DNA of 51,403 nucleotides from Acidobacteriota bacterium (lineage in GTDB: Bacteria > Acidobacteriota > Terriglobia > Terriglobales > Acidobacteriaceae), in contig JAJYUB010000025.1 of assembly GCA_021792795.1 (NCBI GenBank), positions 1-51,403 of the forward strand. The letters run 5' to 3'. Positions 33,788 through 42,907 of the stretch are shown here, in pieces (the first letter of the stretch is position 1; every line of letters begins with the position of its first letter). The notes below the pieces were generated by a model. That model saw only the letters and a list, made by a program, of their open reading frames with translations, was not told the DNA's origin and searched no databases. A program made the position numbers and the translations under genes.

Positions 33788-35533
33788 TTAGAGAATTCGT
33801 GGACGAAATTCCCGCAGCACGTCCTCGGCCGATCTGGTATTCAAAACGTCTTCCGCCCGCAGGCCAGCTCGGCGCAGTTGACGGATGCCGTAGCGGATTT
33901 TCCCGAGATGCGAAGTGTGATGGGCGTCCGTGTTTACGGCGATCTTGCACCCCAGCTCCTTGGCGCGACGCAAATTGCGATCGTTCAGGTCCAGGCGGTC
34001 GGGATAGGCATTGTGCTCTACGGCCACCCCCAAGTCCGCACAGCGTCGCAGGACAGCATCGAGGTCGAGCGCGTATGCCTCCCGTCGTAGCAGCAAGCGC
34101 CCGGTTGGATGCCCCAGGATACGCACGAAAGGGTTCGCGATGGCGCGCAGGATGCGTTCCGTCATCTGTTCCGACGGCTGGCTGAAATAGGAATGCACGC
34201 TGGCCACGACGACCTCCATCCGTGACAGAACGTCGTCGGAAAGGTCAAGCGCTCCGTCGACGAGAATATCGACTTCAATGCCGGGGAAAATACGTATCTG
34301 GCCCGCCATCTCCCGGTCTACGGCGCGAATGCGTTCGATATGCTCCAGCGCGCGAGCATCGTCCAGCCCATTCGTCATGGCTAGATTTTTCGAGTGGTCG
34401 GTGATCGCGATGTAGCCATAGCCGCGCGCCAGCGCCGCCTCCGCCATTTCGCGAATCGTGTTTTTTCCATCGGTAGCGTTCGTGTGCATATGCAGATCGC
34501 CGCGGATGTCGGACTGCTCGATCAGCACTGGAAGCCGATGTTCGGCGGCGGCCTCAATCTCTCCCAGATCCTCGCGCAGTTCCGGCGGAATCCAGTCCAG
34601 ACCGAGCGCCGCATAAATTTCTTCTTCTGTGCCGCTGGGAAGCGCGCTGCCATCGTCCAATCGAGTCAATGCGTACTCGTTCAGGGTGTAGCCCATTTTC
34701 AGCGCGCGCTGCCGCAGCGCCACATTGTGCAGCTTGGAGCCGGTAAAGTATTGCAGGGCGGCGCCATAGCTCTTTTCCGGCAGCAGGCGCACATCCACCT
34801 GCAGGCCCTGGCGCAGCCGAAAACTCACCTTGTTCTGGCCCTTGCCAAGGATGTCGGCAATGGGAGGATACGCGGCCACATGTTCCACCAGATCAGCCAC
34901 TTTGTCTTTCTCGCAGGCTGGGCCGGCGACCAGAAAATCCAGATCGCCGACCGTTTCGCGGCCCCGCCGCAACGAGCCCGCCGGCGTCACTCGGTCGATG
35001 CCAGGGAAACTGCGCAGATATTCCGTCAGCTTTTCTGCCGCCAACTCAGCGTCATCCAGGTGGAACCGTCCAATGTTCTTGCGGTGCTCGGCGATGCCCT
35101 GCAACAGTTTTGCGATCTGTTTGGGGCCGCATCGCGGCAGGTGATTCAGCCTGCCTTCCTTACACGCGGCTTCCAGTTCGTCGACACTCGAAATCTGCGC
35201 CGCATCCCAGAACAGCGCCACCGTCTTCGGTCCCATGCCAGGCAGCTTTAATAGTTCCAGCATCGAAGGCTTGTACTTGGCCAGCAATTCCCGATGCAGA
35301 CCCAGCGTGCCGGTCTGCTCCAACTCGACAATGTTTGCCGCCATTCCCTTGCCAATGCCGGGAAGCTCCAACAATTTTTTCGGCTCCGCCGCCAACGCGC
35401 CCACAGAAACCGTGCTCTGCTCCACCACTTCCGCTGCGCGCCGGTAAGAGCGAATCCGAAACGAGTCAGCCGCGCCGACTTCCAGCAGATCGGCCGTCTC
35501 CGAAAGGATTTGTGCAATCTGACAATTTTCCAT
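33788..35533 (-). CDS. polX: DNA polymerase X family with PHP domain
   Basis: The 581-residue product has helix-hairpin-helix regions (LLELPGIGKGMAANIVELEQ and LKLPGMGPKTVALFWDAAQI), a nucleotidyltransferase palm with GSLRRGRETVGDLDFLVAG (the DxD metal site), and a C-terminal PHP phosphoesterase domain with DLHMHTNATDGKNTI, ITDHSKN and VNTDAHHTSHL. Bacterial PolX enzymes fill short gaps and have 3'-5' exonuclease activity from the PHP domain, both for base-excision repair. All motifs are present. The gene is probably monocistronic, with the cold-shock gene's terminator upstream of it. Confidence 0.95.
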   Translation of the reverse strand: MENCQIAQILSETADLLEVGAADSFRIRSYRRAAEVVEQSTVSVGALAAEPKKLLELPGIGKGMAANIVELEQTGTLGLHRELLAKYKPSMLELLKLPGMGPKTVALFWDAAQISSVDELEAACKEGRLNHLPRCGPKQIAKLLQGIAEHRKNIGRFHLDDAELAAEKLTEYLRSFPGIDRVTPAGSLRRGRETVGDLDFLVAGPACEKDKVADLVEHVAAYPPIADILGKGQNKVSFRLRQGLQVDVRLLPEKSYGAALQYFTGSKLHNVALRQRALKMGYTLNEYALTRLDDGSALPSGTEEEIYAALGLDWIPPELREDLGEIEAAAEHRLPVLIEQSDIRGDLHMHTNATDGKNTIREMAEAALARGYGYIAITDHSKNLAMTNGLDDARALEHIERIRAVDREMAGQIRIFPGIEVDILVDGALDLSDDVLSRMEVVVASVHSYFSQPSEQMTERILRAIANPFVRILGHPTGRLLLRREAYALDLDAVLRRCADLGVAVEHNAYPDRLDLNDRNLRRAKELGCKIAVNTDAHHTSHLGKIRYGIRQLRRAGLRAEDVLNTRSAEDVLREFRPRIL

Positions 35534-35590
35534 GGCAATCGATGGGGCGAAAATTCCGCTCCCTCGAAGGCATCATCGCACTCCGCGGGC

Positions 35591-35621
35591 AAAAATGAAA
35601 ACCCGGCGCAGCGGCCGGGTT
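35591..35621 (-). terminator. Rho-independent terminator after the cold-shock gene
   Basis: On the minus strand AACCCGGC-CGCTGC-GCCGGGTT (35621-35600) forms an 8-bp GC-rich stem with a 6-base loop, followed by TTCATTTTT. It lies 140 bases after the cold-shock stop codon and about 65 bases before the polX start, separating the two transcripts. Confidence 0.65.
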
Positions 35622-35761
35622 GGGGAAAAGGCATAGGGTGCAATCGCGCGCAAGTAAATCAGCGGTGTCGCGCGTCTTGATCGATAAGGAGACGCAGAAG
35701 AACACACGAAATCAATCGCTTGCGAAGGCCGTCAATTCGAGGGTATTCTTCGCGAGTATCT

Positions 35762-35989
35762 CTATTGACTTTGCAGGGCGCCTTCCAACCGTAGCACCTG
35801 GTCTGCTTGCGGCCCTTTCTCTCCCTGGACGATGTCGAACTCGACAGGGTCGCCTTCCTTCAGGCTCTTGTACCCTTCGGTTTGAATCGCCGTGTAATGC
35901 ACGAACACATCGGGGCCATCGTCGCGCCCAATGAATCCGAACCCTTTTGCATTATTGAACCATTTCACTTTGCCTTTATGGTGAGACAC
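35762..35989 (-). CDS. csp: Cold-shock-domain protein
   Basis: The 75-residue product is one cold-shock domain: [20 protein letters not shown] contains RNP1 (KGFGFI) and [10 protein letters not shown] contains RNP2 (VFVHY). [20 protein letters not shown] completes the barrel. It binds single-stranded RNA/DNA and melts RNA structure. The start is a GTG at 35989 with AGAGGTG 8-9 bases upstream, matching the usual CspA N-terminus; an in-frame start at 36028 would add 13 unrelated residues. A leader of up to 230 bases free of genes lies upstream, and long leaders are common for this family. A terminator follows at 35621-35591. Confidence 0.93.
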   Translation of the reverse strand: MSHHKGKVKWFNNAKGFGFIGRDDGPDVFVHYTAIQTEGYKSLKEGDPVEFDIVQGEKGPQADQVLRLEGALQSQ

Positions 35990-36220
35990 GGAACACGCAC
36001 CTCTTAATCTACAGATCGGAAACCGCAAGGGGATCCTGCCGATATAGACGCAGGCTGGAAGGAATTGTTATGCGGAGAATTCGAAAATAATGAGTCGTGG
36101 ACAGAAGAAATGGCGAAACGCTTATTGATAAAAATACGTTCTCGTGGCGATCCATAGATCGCCGCCGCACAAAGTAAGAGCGGAGATGCTCTACGATAAT
36201 CCTCTGCCGGATGAATCGTT

Positions 36221-36967
36221 CTACAAAATTCCGGCGGCGCGGCGGCGCACATACATCAGAATGGCGATGATGGATTTGGCGTCGATCATCTTTCCGCTTT
36301 CGATCCACTGGAGCGCTTGTGACAGCGGAATTTGCCGGTGCTGAATGTATTCATCCTCATCCGGCGCGGATTGTCCGCAGCTCAATCCCTCTGCCAGGTA
36401 GACCTGCATCCACTCGCCGAGAAATCCAGGGCTTACGTAGAACCGCGCGATCTTGGTCCAGCGTTTGGCGATGTAACCGGTCTCTTCCAGCAACTCGCGT
36501 TTCGCGCCGGGCAACGGCGCTTCCTCCGGCTCTTTGCGCCCGGCCGGAATCTCCCACATATATTGTCCGGCGGCATGGCGATACTGGCGCTCGACAACAA
36601 TCAGCGGATCGGCTGGATTGAGGGTATCGTCCACGGCCAGAATGACCACGGAACCGGAGTGGCGGATGACATCCCGCCGCGCTGTGTCTCCCTCGGGCTC
36701 TCGCACATAATCCGTGTACACATCGAACAGCGGCCCTTGATACGCCAGCTTGGATGAAATCAGGGCAACTTTGCCATTCCCGTTTCCGTTCAGCGCGGGA
36801 CCGCTAGAAACGGATTTGGATACGACAGGTTTTGCAGTGGCAAGAACGGCTTTCTCGCGAGTCGCAAGCTTTTTGTCGGAGATTGGATGCTTGTGGGTTT
36901 TACTTTTATCTTTTCCGCGCTGTTCTTTCGCCGCCGTCTTCAACTGTGTTTTCTGCCCAGTTCGCAT
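36221..36967 (-). CDS. NUDIX hydrolase (ADP-ribose pyrophosphatase type) with basic N-terminal extension
   Basis: The 248-residue product has a C-terminal NUDIX domain with the box G-x5-E-x7-REUxEExGU in GRKEPEEAPLPGAKRELLEE. Preceding strands DVIRHSGSVVILAVDD and QYRHAAGQYMWEIPAGR, and YVSPGFLGEWMQVYLAE after the box, are typical of ADP-ribose/nucleoside-diphosphate-sugar hydrolases. The first 65 residues are Lys/Gln/Thr-rich and look disordered, an unusual extension that might bind nucleic acid. The ATG at 36967 has AAAGGAAC just upstream; an in-frame start at 37054 would add 29 residues without a ribosome-binding site. Confidence 0.88.
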   Translation of the reverse strand: MRTGQKTQLKTAAKEQRGKDKSKTHKHPISDKKLATREKAVLATAKPVVSKSVSSGPALNGNGNGKVALISSKLAYQGPLFDVYTDYVREPEGDTARRDVIRHSGSVVILAVDDTLNPADPLIVVERQYRHAAGQYMWEIPAGRKEPEEAPLPGAKRELLEETGYIAKRWTKIARFYVSPGFLGEWMQVYLAEGLSCGQSAPDEDEYIQHRQIPLSQALQWIESGKMIDAKSIIAILMYVRRRAAGIL

Positions 36968-37099
36968 CCAGTTCCTTTCGGGGTGTTCGTCTCGGTCGGA
37001 ATCTCTCCAACCAGTATCGGCGGAACATCCGTTCCACATGAGACCATAAACCAAACTTGCCCGCGTGACAAAAAAAGTTGAGGAAATCGGGCCAGTTTT

Positions 37100-37684
37100 C
37101 TATCGCGAGGCTGGCTTGGCTTCCTGGTGATTGATCTCGGCAAAGGTCATGTTCCCCGCTGGGTGGCCTGTTGCGCGCTTCCAATCCTGAAATAGCTGCC
37201 CGTAGCTCGCCTTCAGATAGTTCACCGGAGCAATCCCAAGCCTCGCGGCCATGCGATCGATCCATGCGGATTCGCCTTCCAATTCGGCGAAATCTCCAAT
37301 AGGAGTTACGTCCACCACCACGTGACCCTCGTTATCGGCCCATTCGGTCCGAAGCTTTTCATAGACAAAGATCGGGGCATACCCAAGCCGCTCAAAAATG
37401 GCAGCCAGCGGGCGACCGTCCTCGACCTCCGTTTCCATTTCCGCGCGTACCTTATGCGCGCTTGCCGCGGAGTTTTCCACGGGCGCTTTGTGGGTCAGGA
37501 TCCAGCGGTCGCCGTATTGTCGAATGCGCAGCAATTCCCCGCGCTGCCGCAACTGTCCGTCGGGCGTGTCGAACAACATATTGCGCTCCATGGTCTCCGC
37601 AGTCAGCAGATGAAACCCCAGCGTGGGCAGCCGTATGGTAAAGGCAGGAAGGTCCGTCAGTCGAACTTTAATTTCCGTTTCCAT
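37100..37684 (-). CDS. CYTH-domain protein (class IV adenylate cyclase / triphosphatase fold)
   Basis: The 194-residue product starts METEIKVRL, the ExExK motif of the CYTH superfamily. The tunnel-fold strands follow: MLFDTPDGQLRQRGELLRIR, WILTHKAPV, and VVVDVTPIGDFAELEGESAWI. Members act on triphosphates (class IV adenylate cyclase, thiamine triphosphatase or inorganic triphosphatase), and sequence does not decide which. The ATG at 37684 places the motif at the N-terminus as usual; an in-frame ATG at 37711 would add nine residues. It is divergent from the Sua5-type gene. Confidence 0.85.
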   Translation of the reverse strand: METEIKVRLTDLPAFTIRLPTLGFHLLTAETMERNMLFDTPDGQLRQRGELLRIRQYGDRWILTHKAPVENSAASAHKVRAEMETEVEDGRPLAAIFERLGYAPIFVYEKLRTEWADNEGHVVVDVTPIGDFAELEGESAWIDRMAARLGIAPVNYLKASYGQLFQDWKRATGHPAGNMTFAEINHQEAKPASR

Positions 37685-37824
37685 CTTGCCTGGCGCAATT
37701 TCCCCGGTCATGCCACTAGTTTCGCAGATGCGGCCGGCTTAGCGGAAACCGGAAGAATCCCGGCAGACAGATTAGGATGAAGGACGGATGGCTTGCCTTG
37801 CGCAAGAGGCATCCGCGCACCCAG

Positions 37825-38928
37825 ATGACCGCAAAACATACAGTCCGGCTGGCGATTTCCGCCGATTGCATCTCGTCCGCAGCGGCACAAAGCGTTCTGG
37901 CTCAGGCTGCCGAGGTGATTCGCTCCGGCGGTACGGTGGCGTTTCCCACTGAGACCGTATACGGTCTGGGAGCGAACGCGCTCGATGCAACCGCGGTGGA
38001 AGGCATTTTTCTCGCGAAGCAGCGGCCCGCCTGGGACCCCATGATCGTGCATATCGCCGACCGGACGATGTTCGATCAGGTCGCCGTCCGTGTTCCGGGC
38101 GCGACGGGGCAAGTGCTCGACAAATTGGAAGCCCTCATGGAAAAATTCTGGCCGGGTCCCTTGACGCTCCTGTTGCCCAAGCAACCGGCGGTGCCGTCCA
38201 TTGTTACCGCCGGCCGCGCACTCGTCGGCGTCCGCATCCCCGCGCATCCGATGGCGCTTGCCTTGATTGCTCTGGCGAAGGTCCCCATTGCGGCACCCAG
38301 CGCCAATCGGTTCGGCCACGCCAGCCCCACCACCGCGCAGCACGTGCTGGAGGACCTGGACGGTCGAATTGACATGGTGCTCGATGCCGGGCCGGCCTGG
38401 TGCGGTGTTGAGTCAACTGTGATTGAGGTTCGCGAGCGCGAGACGATTCTCTATCGTCCCGGCGCAATTACGGCAGAGGAAATCGAGGCGGTCAGCGGAC
38501 CAGTGGTCCGCTATCAGCCGCCGACAACAGAGCTTGGATCGCCAGAACAGCCGGAATCTTTACCCTCTCCGGGAGTGGACATCCGCCACTACGCACCGAA
38601 CGCGCGCGTGATTCCGCTTGAGATCAATGGGAACACGGAAACTGACGTGCAAGCAAAATGGCTGCGGGCGGTGCGCGAGCAATCCCAAAACGCGCGGAAA
38701 CTCGGTATTCTGCTTCCCACGGAATGGCTGCTGCCGGAGGGATTTGCAGGCATCCATTTTGCCTGGGGAAACTGGGAAGATGATCGGGAACTGGCCCAGC
38801 GGCTCTTTGCCGGTCTACGAACGCTGGATGCCATGGCGGCGGATGTCATTCTGTGTCCGTTGCCGCCCGACTCCGGTTTGGGTGCGGCCATCCGAGATCG
38901 CCTGCTGAAGGCCGCCCGCCCGCAATAG
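37825..38928 (+). CDS. tsaC: L-threonylcarbamoyladenylate synthase (Sua5 type)
   Basis: The 367-residue product has the TsaC/YrdC domain with IRSGGTVAFPTETVYGLGAN, then FLAKQRPAWDPMIVHI, WPGPLTLLL, VGVRIPAHP and PIAAPSANRFGHASPTTAQH. A C-terminal Sua5 domain follows, with SPGVDIRHYAPNARV in the linker. It makes threonylcarbamoyl-AMP from threonine, bicarbonate and ATP for t6A37 in tRNAs. The length is that of full Sua5 rather than short TsaC. The ATG at 37825 gives the usual N-terminal length before the core; an in-frame ATG at 37777 is possible. Confidence 0.93.
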   Translation: MTAKHTVRLAISADCISSAAAQSVLAQAAEVIRSGGTVAFPTETVYGLGANALDATAVEGIFLAKQRPAWDPMIVHIADRTMFDQVAVRVPGATGQVLDKLEALMEKFWPGPLTLLLPKQPAVPSIVTAGRALVGVRIPAHPMALALIALAKVPIAAPSANRFGHASPTTAQHVLEDLDGRIDMVLDAGPAWCGVESTVIEVRERETILYRPGAITAEEIEAVSGPVVRYQPPTTELGSPEQPESLPSPGVDIRHYAPNARVIPLEINGNTETDVQAKWLRAVREQSQNARKLGILLPTEWLLPEGFAGIHFAWGNWEDDRELAQRLFAGLRTLDAMAADVILCPLPPDSGLGAAIRDRLLKAARPQ

Positions 38929-38949
38929 ACTGCTTGGGTTCGATCGGAG

Positions 38950-39417
38950 CTACGACATGGTCTGGGGCAGGTTTTCGCCGGCTTTGTAGATGTAGCGGAT
39001 GCTGTCTTTATAGACCAGTACACGGGAACGGGCGCCATTCCGCAAGCCGCCGCGGCCCACATTCCGCAATTTAATGGCATAACGGTCATACCATTCAATC
39101 GAGCCCTCCAGCTCATCGCCGTTCTCCAGCATCACGATCATCCGGGTCTGCGCCTGGATCTGTTTCTGGAAGTAGAAGACTTCGGCATGGGAACTGTCCT
39201 CGACTGTACCGTCTGACATGGCGCGGGAGGTCAACGCGGAACCATGGCCAAAAATTGCCGGCTGACGTGCGGCAACCGAGCGCAAGGGGAGGCTGGGACG
39301 GATGAGACGCCGCTGCCCGGAAAAGTCGCTGTCCGTCGTCGGCGCGGGGGCCGCAACCACCATGGCGGCGTGCTCGATAGGTTTGGGCTTGGGCAAGGGC
39401 ATGGGTTTCGTCCGCAT
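38950..39417 (-). CDS. Hfq-like Sm-fold RNA chaperone with long N-terminal extension
   Basis: The C-terminal part of this roughly 155-residue product matches the Sm fold. FYFQKQIQAQTRM forms the alpha1/beta1 entry, IVMLENGDELEGSIEWYDRY (residues 94-113) is the Sm1 motif, and VLVYKDSIRYIYKAGE is an Sm2 motif in which Hfq's YKHAIS becomes YKDSIR. A 12-residue Gly/Arg-rich loop separates the two. The first 75 residues are Pro/Ala/Ser-rich and probably disordered. Hfq hexamers pair small RNAs with mRNAs; the changed Sm2 residues could alter RNA binding. The start is uncertain: ATG at 39417 lacks a good ribosome-binding site and the frame is open to 39531. Confidence 0.7.
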   Translation of the reverse strand: MRTKPMPLPKPKPIEHAAMVVAAPAPTTDSDFSGQRRLIRPSLPLRSVAARQPAIFGHGSALTSRAMSDGTVEDSSHAEVFYFQKQIQAQTRMIVMLENGDELEGSIEWYDRYAIKLRNVGRGGLRNGARSRVLVYKDSIRYIYKAGENLPQTMS

Positions 39418-39573
39418 GGATCGCAAAGTCAAGCCTTTCCGTATCCGGCAACCCGGATGAAGGACAGATCCTAAAGCAACTTGATTCTGCTGAATGAATA
39501 CGATGCTAGACGAAGACCGAACGTTTTCCAACTGGAGTTTTCTTTTGTTTAGCGGGCCGACAGGATCGAGGCA

Positions 39574-40671
39574 CTACCGTTGCTGCAGGCCAGCCGTCAG
39601 AGCGTCCAAAGAGAGTGAGCGCAGCAGGTTGCGCCGCATGCCAGATTCCACCTCGGCGATCCGCCGCACTGCTCGTTCGATCCAGTCGAAGGGGACATTT
39701 TCGGCCAGACGGCGAAGTTCCGGCAAAATGTCGATGTTGCGCGCCATATCCGGCTGCCCAGCCTGCAACAACATCATGTCTTCCAGCAGCAAGTACAGGC
39801 TGCGCAACAAGTCCTGGGTCTTCTGCTGGCCTTCGGCCCCGGCGCGATAGGTTTCGGTCATGTGAAACAGCGCCGAGTGGTCTGGTTCAACAGTGGCCGT
39901 CCGCAACAGCAGCAAGGCGTCCTTGCGGCTGGCAAGGTACGTGTCGGCGTCGAACGAGACTGTCCGCCCAACCGCTCCTTCCGCCAAGCGCGCCACCAGG
40001 GTTCGGCGAGCGGGTGGCCATTCCGGGTGATGCTGCGCCAGGATTTCTTCCAGCCTGTCCATCGGCACGGCATGCAGACGCATCTGGCTGCACCGGGAGC
40101 GGATGGTCGGCAGCAGGTCCGATGGATTTTCCGCCAGCAGCAACAGGTGCGCATATTCCGGCGGCTCCTCCAACACTTTTAGCAGGGAATTGGCAGCTTC
40201 GCTCATGAACTTTGCGGTTGGGAAGATGTAGATTTTGCCTTTGCCTTCTGCCGGGGCCCGTTGCACGTTGTGGATCAGGGAGCGAACTTGTCCCACCTTC
40301 ACCAGCATCTGCGGCGGGTCGGGTGGCACCACCAGGACATCGGGATGGGTCTGGATCAGAATGCGGGTGTCTTTGCGGTCGGCATCGCGCAGGTCTTCAC
40401 GCGCCTCGACGGCCTCGGCGACGCGCGCGTCCAGGTCGAGCGCGGCGGCAATCCGGGTGCAGTTGTGGCAGACGTCGCAGGCGTCTGGCAGTCCGTTGAA
40501 TGTCTGCGGATCGAGGCAGTTCTGTGTTTGCGCCAGCGCAATCGCCAGCGAATATTTGCCCGAGCCACGCGGCCCGGACAGCAAAATGGCATGAGGCAGC
40601 CGCCCCGATGCAGCCGATTCCTGCAGTTGCCGCGCCGTCGCCTCATTGCCGAGAAAGCTGCGAAAGTTCAC
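39574..40671 (-). CDS. holB: DNA polymerase III subunit delta'
   Basis: The 365-residue product has an AAA+ clamp-loader domain with HAILLSGPRGSGKYSLAIAL (P-loop), the zinc motif CLDPQTFNGLPDACDVCHNC, IYIFPTAKFMSEAANSLLKV, LEEPPEYAHLLLLAE and the sensor RSRC. Delta' helps load the sliding clamp at the replication fork. The GTG at 40671 overlaps the stop of the upstream P450 gene (GTGA). The upstream order tmk - P450 - holB suggests co-transcription; tmk and holB are direct neighbours in many bacteria. Confidence 0.94.
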   Translation of the reverse strand: MNFRSFLGNEATARQLQESAASGRLPHAILLSGPRGSGKYSLAIALAQTQNCLDPQTFNGLPDACDVCHNCTRIAAALDLDARVAEAVEAREDLRDADRKDTRILIQTHPDVLVVPPDPPQMLVKVGQVRSLIHNVQRAPAEGKGKIYIFPTAKFMSEAANSLLKVLEEPPEYAHLLLLAENPSDLLPTIRSRCSQMRLHAVPMDRLEEILAQHHPEWPPARRTLVARLAEGAVGRTVSFDADTYLASRKDALLLLRTATVEPDHSALFHMTETYRAGAEGQQKTQDLLRSLYLLLEDMMLLQAGQPDMARNIDILPELRRLAENVPFDWIERAVRRIAEVESGMRRNLLRSLSLDALTAGLQQR

Positions 40672-42131
40672 ATTTTGAGCCTAGCAGAATTGGCTCCGCG
40701 TTCCTTGGCGACCATCATCATCGGATATTTCGGTCGCAACGTAATTTTCGGCTGCACGTCGACCGTCTGGCCGGGGACCATACCAAAATTCCAGCGCTGC
40801 GCCAGCGTCGCCAGAATCAGCACGCCTTCCATCCAGGCGAACGCCTCGCCAATGCACTGGCGGGAACCGCCGCCGAAGGGAAAATACGCAAACCGCGGCC
40901 GCGTCGCTTTCTGCTCCGGCGTGAATCGCTCGGGATCGAACCGCAACGGATCGGGGTAAAATTGCTCGCTGCGCTGCAGAATGTATTGGCTGAAGAAAAA
41001 ATACGTCCCCGCTGGTAGCCGGTACGGGCCGAGTTCGACGATCTGCGTGGATTGCCGTCCCATGGCCCACGCCGGCGGATAGAGCCGCATCGATTCCGCG
41101 AACACCATCTCCGTGTAGCGTAAGCGGGGCAAGTCGTCCAGCGTTGGCAGTCTGCCTTCGAGCGCATCGTCAATCTCGCGCTGCATTCGTTCCGCGGCCG
41201 CCGGATTTTCCGACAGCAAATACCACGTCCAGGTCATCGCGTTCGCGACCGTCTCATATCCTGCGAGAAAGATGGTGATGACTTCATCGCGCAGTTGCCG
41301 ATCGCTCATCCCTGTCTGCGGCGCGGCGTCTTTGCGGCCAGCGTCGGCGGTCGCTTCGTCCTCATCTCGCGCCGCCATCAACATGGAGAGCAGATCGCCG
41401 CGATCTTCATTGGAGGCACGCCGCTCTGCAATCATGCGATAGACCTGGGCATCCAGCCGCGCCCGCGCCTTGCGAAACCGCACCAGCCCTGGGATAGGCC
41501 AGTGTAGATAGCTCTCCGCTCTCGGCAGCGCGATCAGATAGTTGTACAGGCGCATGATCACGTTCACCTCGTCGTTGATCTCGCGAATGGCCGCTGTCAC
41601 GTCCGTGGCGAACAGCGTGCGAGCAACTATTTCCAGCGTCAATTCCATCATGGCGGCGGACATGTCGAAGGTCTGCCCCGACTGCCAGCCTGTGCGCATG
41701 GCTGCGGCGCGTTCCACCATCATCCCCGCGTAGGCCTGGATGCGCTGGCGATGAAACGCTGGCGCGGCAATTCGGCGCTGCCGCATGTGGAATTCGCCCT
41801 CACTGGTAATCAACCCGTCGCCCAGCAGGATTTTCATGCGGTTCTGCGTGCGCTCTTTGATGAAGGAGGAAGCTTGCGTGACGAGAATCTCGCGAATCAA
41901 GTCCGGATCGTTAATGAACACAATGTTGCTGCTGCCCAGCTTGTAGTGCGACACCGGGCCGAAAGTTTTCGCCAGGTGTTCAAACAGCAGGATCGGATTT
42001 CCAGGCCGAAAAAAACGCCGAAACAAATAGAGCGGCAAGTTCCGCTGAAGGCCGGGCGGAAAACGAAATGGCTCTGACTCGCGCTCGGGATCGTTCTGTG
42101 CCGACGTTGCAGATGGGGATGGGGTGGCCAT
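40668..42131 (-). CDS. Cytochrome P450
   Basis: The 487-residue product has the P450 signatures in order: the I-helix oxygen-binding AGYETV, the K-helix ExxR in FAESMRLYPPAW, the PERF region (DPERFTPEQ), and the heme loop FGGGSRQCIG with the Cys thiolate. The N-terminus has no strong membrane anchor (MATPSPSATSAQ), so it is probably soluble. It resembles CYP102/CYP4-like fatty-acid or hydrocarbon hydroxylases, but the substrate is not known. It lies between tmk and holB: its stop overlaps the holB start by 4 bases and its start region abuts the tmk stop. A TTG at 42164 directly after the tmk stop is an alternative start. Confidence 0.93.
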   Translation of the reverse strand: MATPSPSATSAQNDPERESEPFRFPPGLQRNLPLYLFRRFFRPGNPILLFEHLAKTFGPVSHYKLGSSNIVFINDPDLIREILVTQASSFIKERTQNRMKILLGDGLITSEGEFHMRQRRIAAPAFHRQRIQAYAGMMVERAAAMRTGWQSGQTFDMSAAMMELTLEIVARTLFATDVTAAIREINDEVNVIMRLYNYLIALPRAESYLHWPIPGLVRFRKARARLDAQVYRMIAERRASNEDRGDLLSMLMAARDEDEATADAGRKDAAPQTGMSDRQLRDEVITIFLAGYETVANAMTWTWYLLSENPAAAERMQREIDDALEGRLPTLDDLPRLRYTEMVFAESMRLYPPAWAMGRQSTQIVELGPYRLPAGTYFFFSQYILQRSEQFYPDPLRFDPERFTPEQKATRPRFAYFPFGGGSRQCIGEAFAWMEGVLILATLAQRWNFGMVPGQTVDVQPKITLRPKYPMMMVAKERGANSARLKM

Positions 42132-42164
42132 GAAGGGAAGTGGAAACTGCGCGTGCGGGTTCAA

Positions 42165-42830
42165 TCAACCGGAGGCGGCGAACCGTGCCAGTCGCTCCTC
42201 GACAATTTCCACGATACGCTTTTCTATCGTCTCCACCGGTGCATCTTCCGCGATGGTGACCATCCGCAAACTATCGCGTGCCGCAATTTCCCGATACTTC
42301 AAAAACACGCGCTCGTAGAAGGCCAGCCCCTCGGCTTCGAATCGATTTTCATCCGTGCCCTGGGCCATTTGCCGGCCATTCCGCCTGCGCGCCCGCGCCA
42401 GAGATGCGTCCAGGCTCGGCAGCAGCAAGATTGTCAGGTCCGGCCACAGATTGCCGCACACGGCTCGATGCAATGCAAGCACTGGCTCGCTGCCCAGATT
42501 GCGGCCGCCACCCTGGTAGGCTTCCGTCGAGTCGGTGAATCGATCGCACAGGACAATCTTTCCTTCCGCCAACGCCGGCTGAATAATCTGATGAATGGAT
42601 TGCGCGCGGTCGGCAAACATCAGCGCCATCTCCGCCAGCGGCGCTACATTCTGCGTCGCGGAGTGCAGCAGCACCGCGCGAATCTGGTCGCCCAGTTCCG
42701 TGCCTCCGGGCTGCCGGGTCACCGTGACCGCTCGACCCTGCGCCTGCAAGGTGCGAGCCAACAGCCGAAGCTGGGTGGATTTTCCCGAACCGTCCAACCC
42801 TTCGAAGGTAATAAAAAAACCGCGCGGCAT
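42165..42830 (-). CDS. tmk: Thymidylate kinase
   Basis: The 221-residue product has the P-loop in FFITFEGLDGSGKSTQ near the N-terminus, the DRx motif in VLCDRFTDSTEAYQGGGR, and the lid region ARRRNGRQMAQGTDENRFE. It phosphorylates dTMP to dTDP. The ATG at 42830 gives the normal short N-terminus; the frame is open to 42914, but the extra residues do not resemble the family. It is divergent from the DUF1572 gene and heads the tmk-P450-holB run. Confidence 0.94.
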   Translation of the reverse strand: MPRGFFITFEGLDGSGKSTQLRLLARTLQAQGRAVTVTRQPGGTELGDQIRAVLLHSATQNVAPLAEMALMFADRAQSIHQIIQPALAEGKIVLCDRFTDSTEAYQGGGRNLGSEPVLALHRAVCGNLWPDLTILLLPSLDASLARARRRNGRQMAQGTDENRFEAEGLAFYERVFLKYREIAARDSLRMVTIAEDAPVETIEKRIVEIVEERLARFAASG

Positions 42831-42907
42831 GGCGGGAGTGTACCACTGCGTTCGATGTGGATGCGGGGAAGCTGTCTGCCGTCGATCATATCTGAGAGAA
42901 TCGTCCC

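Noticed and set aside
34394-35251. 285-codon open frame antisense to polX
   Set aside because: Shadow of the polX palm and HhH region, with no independent support.
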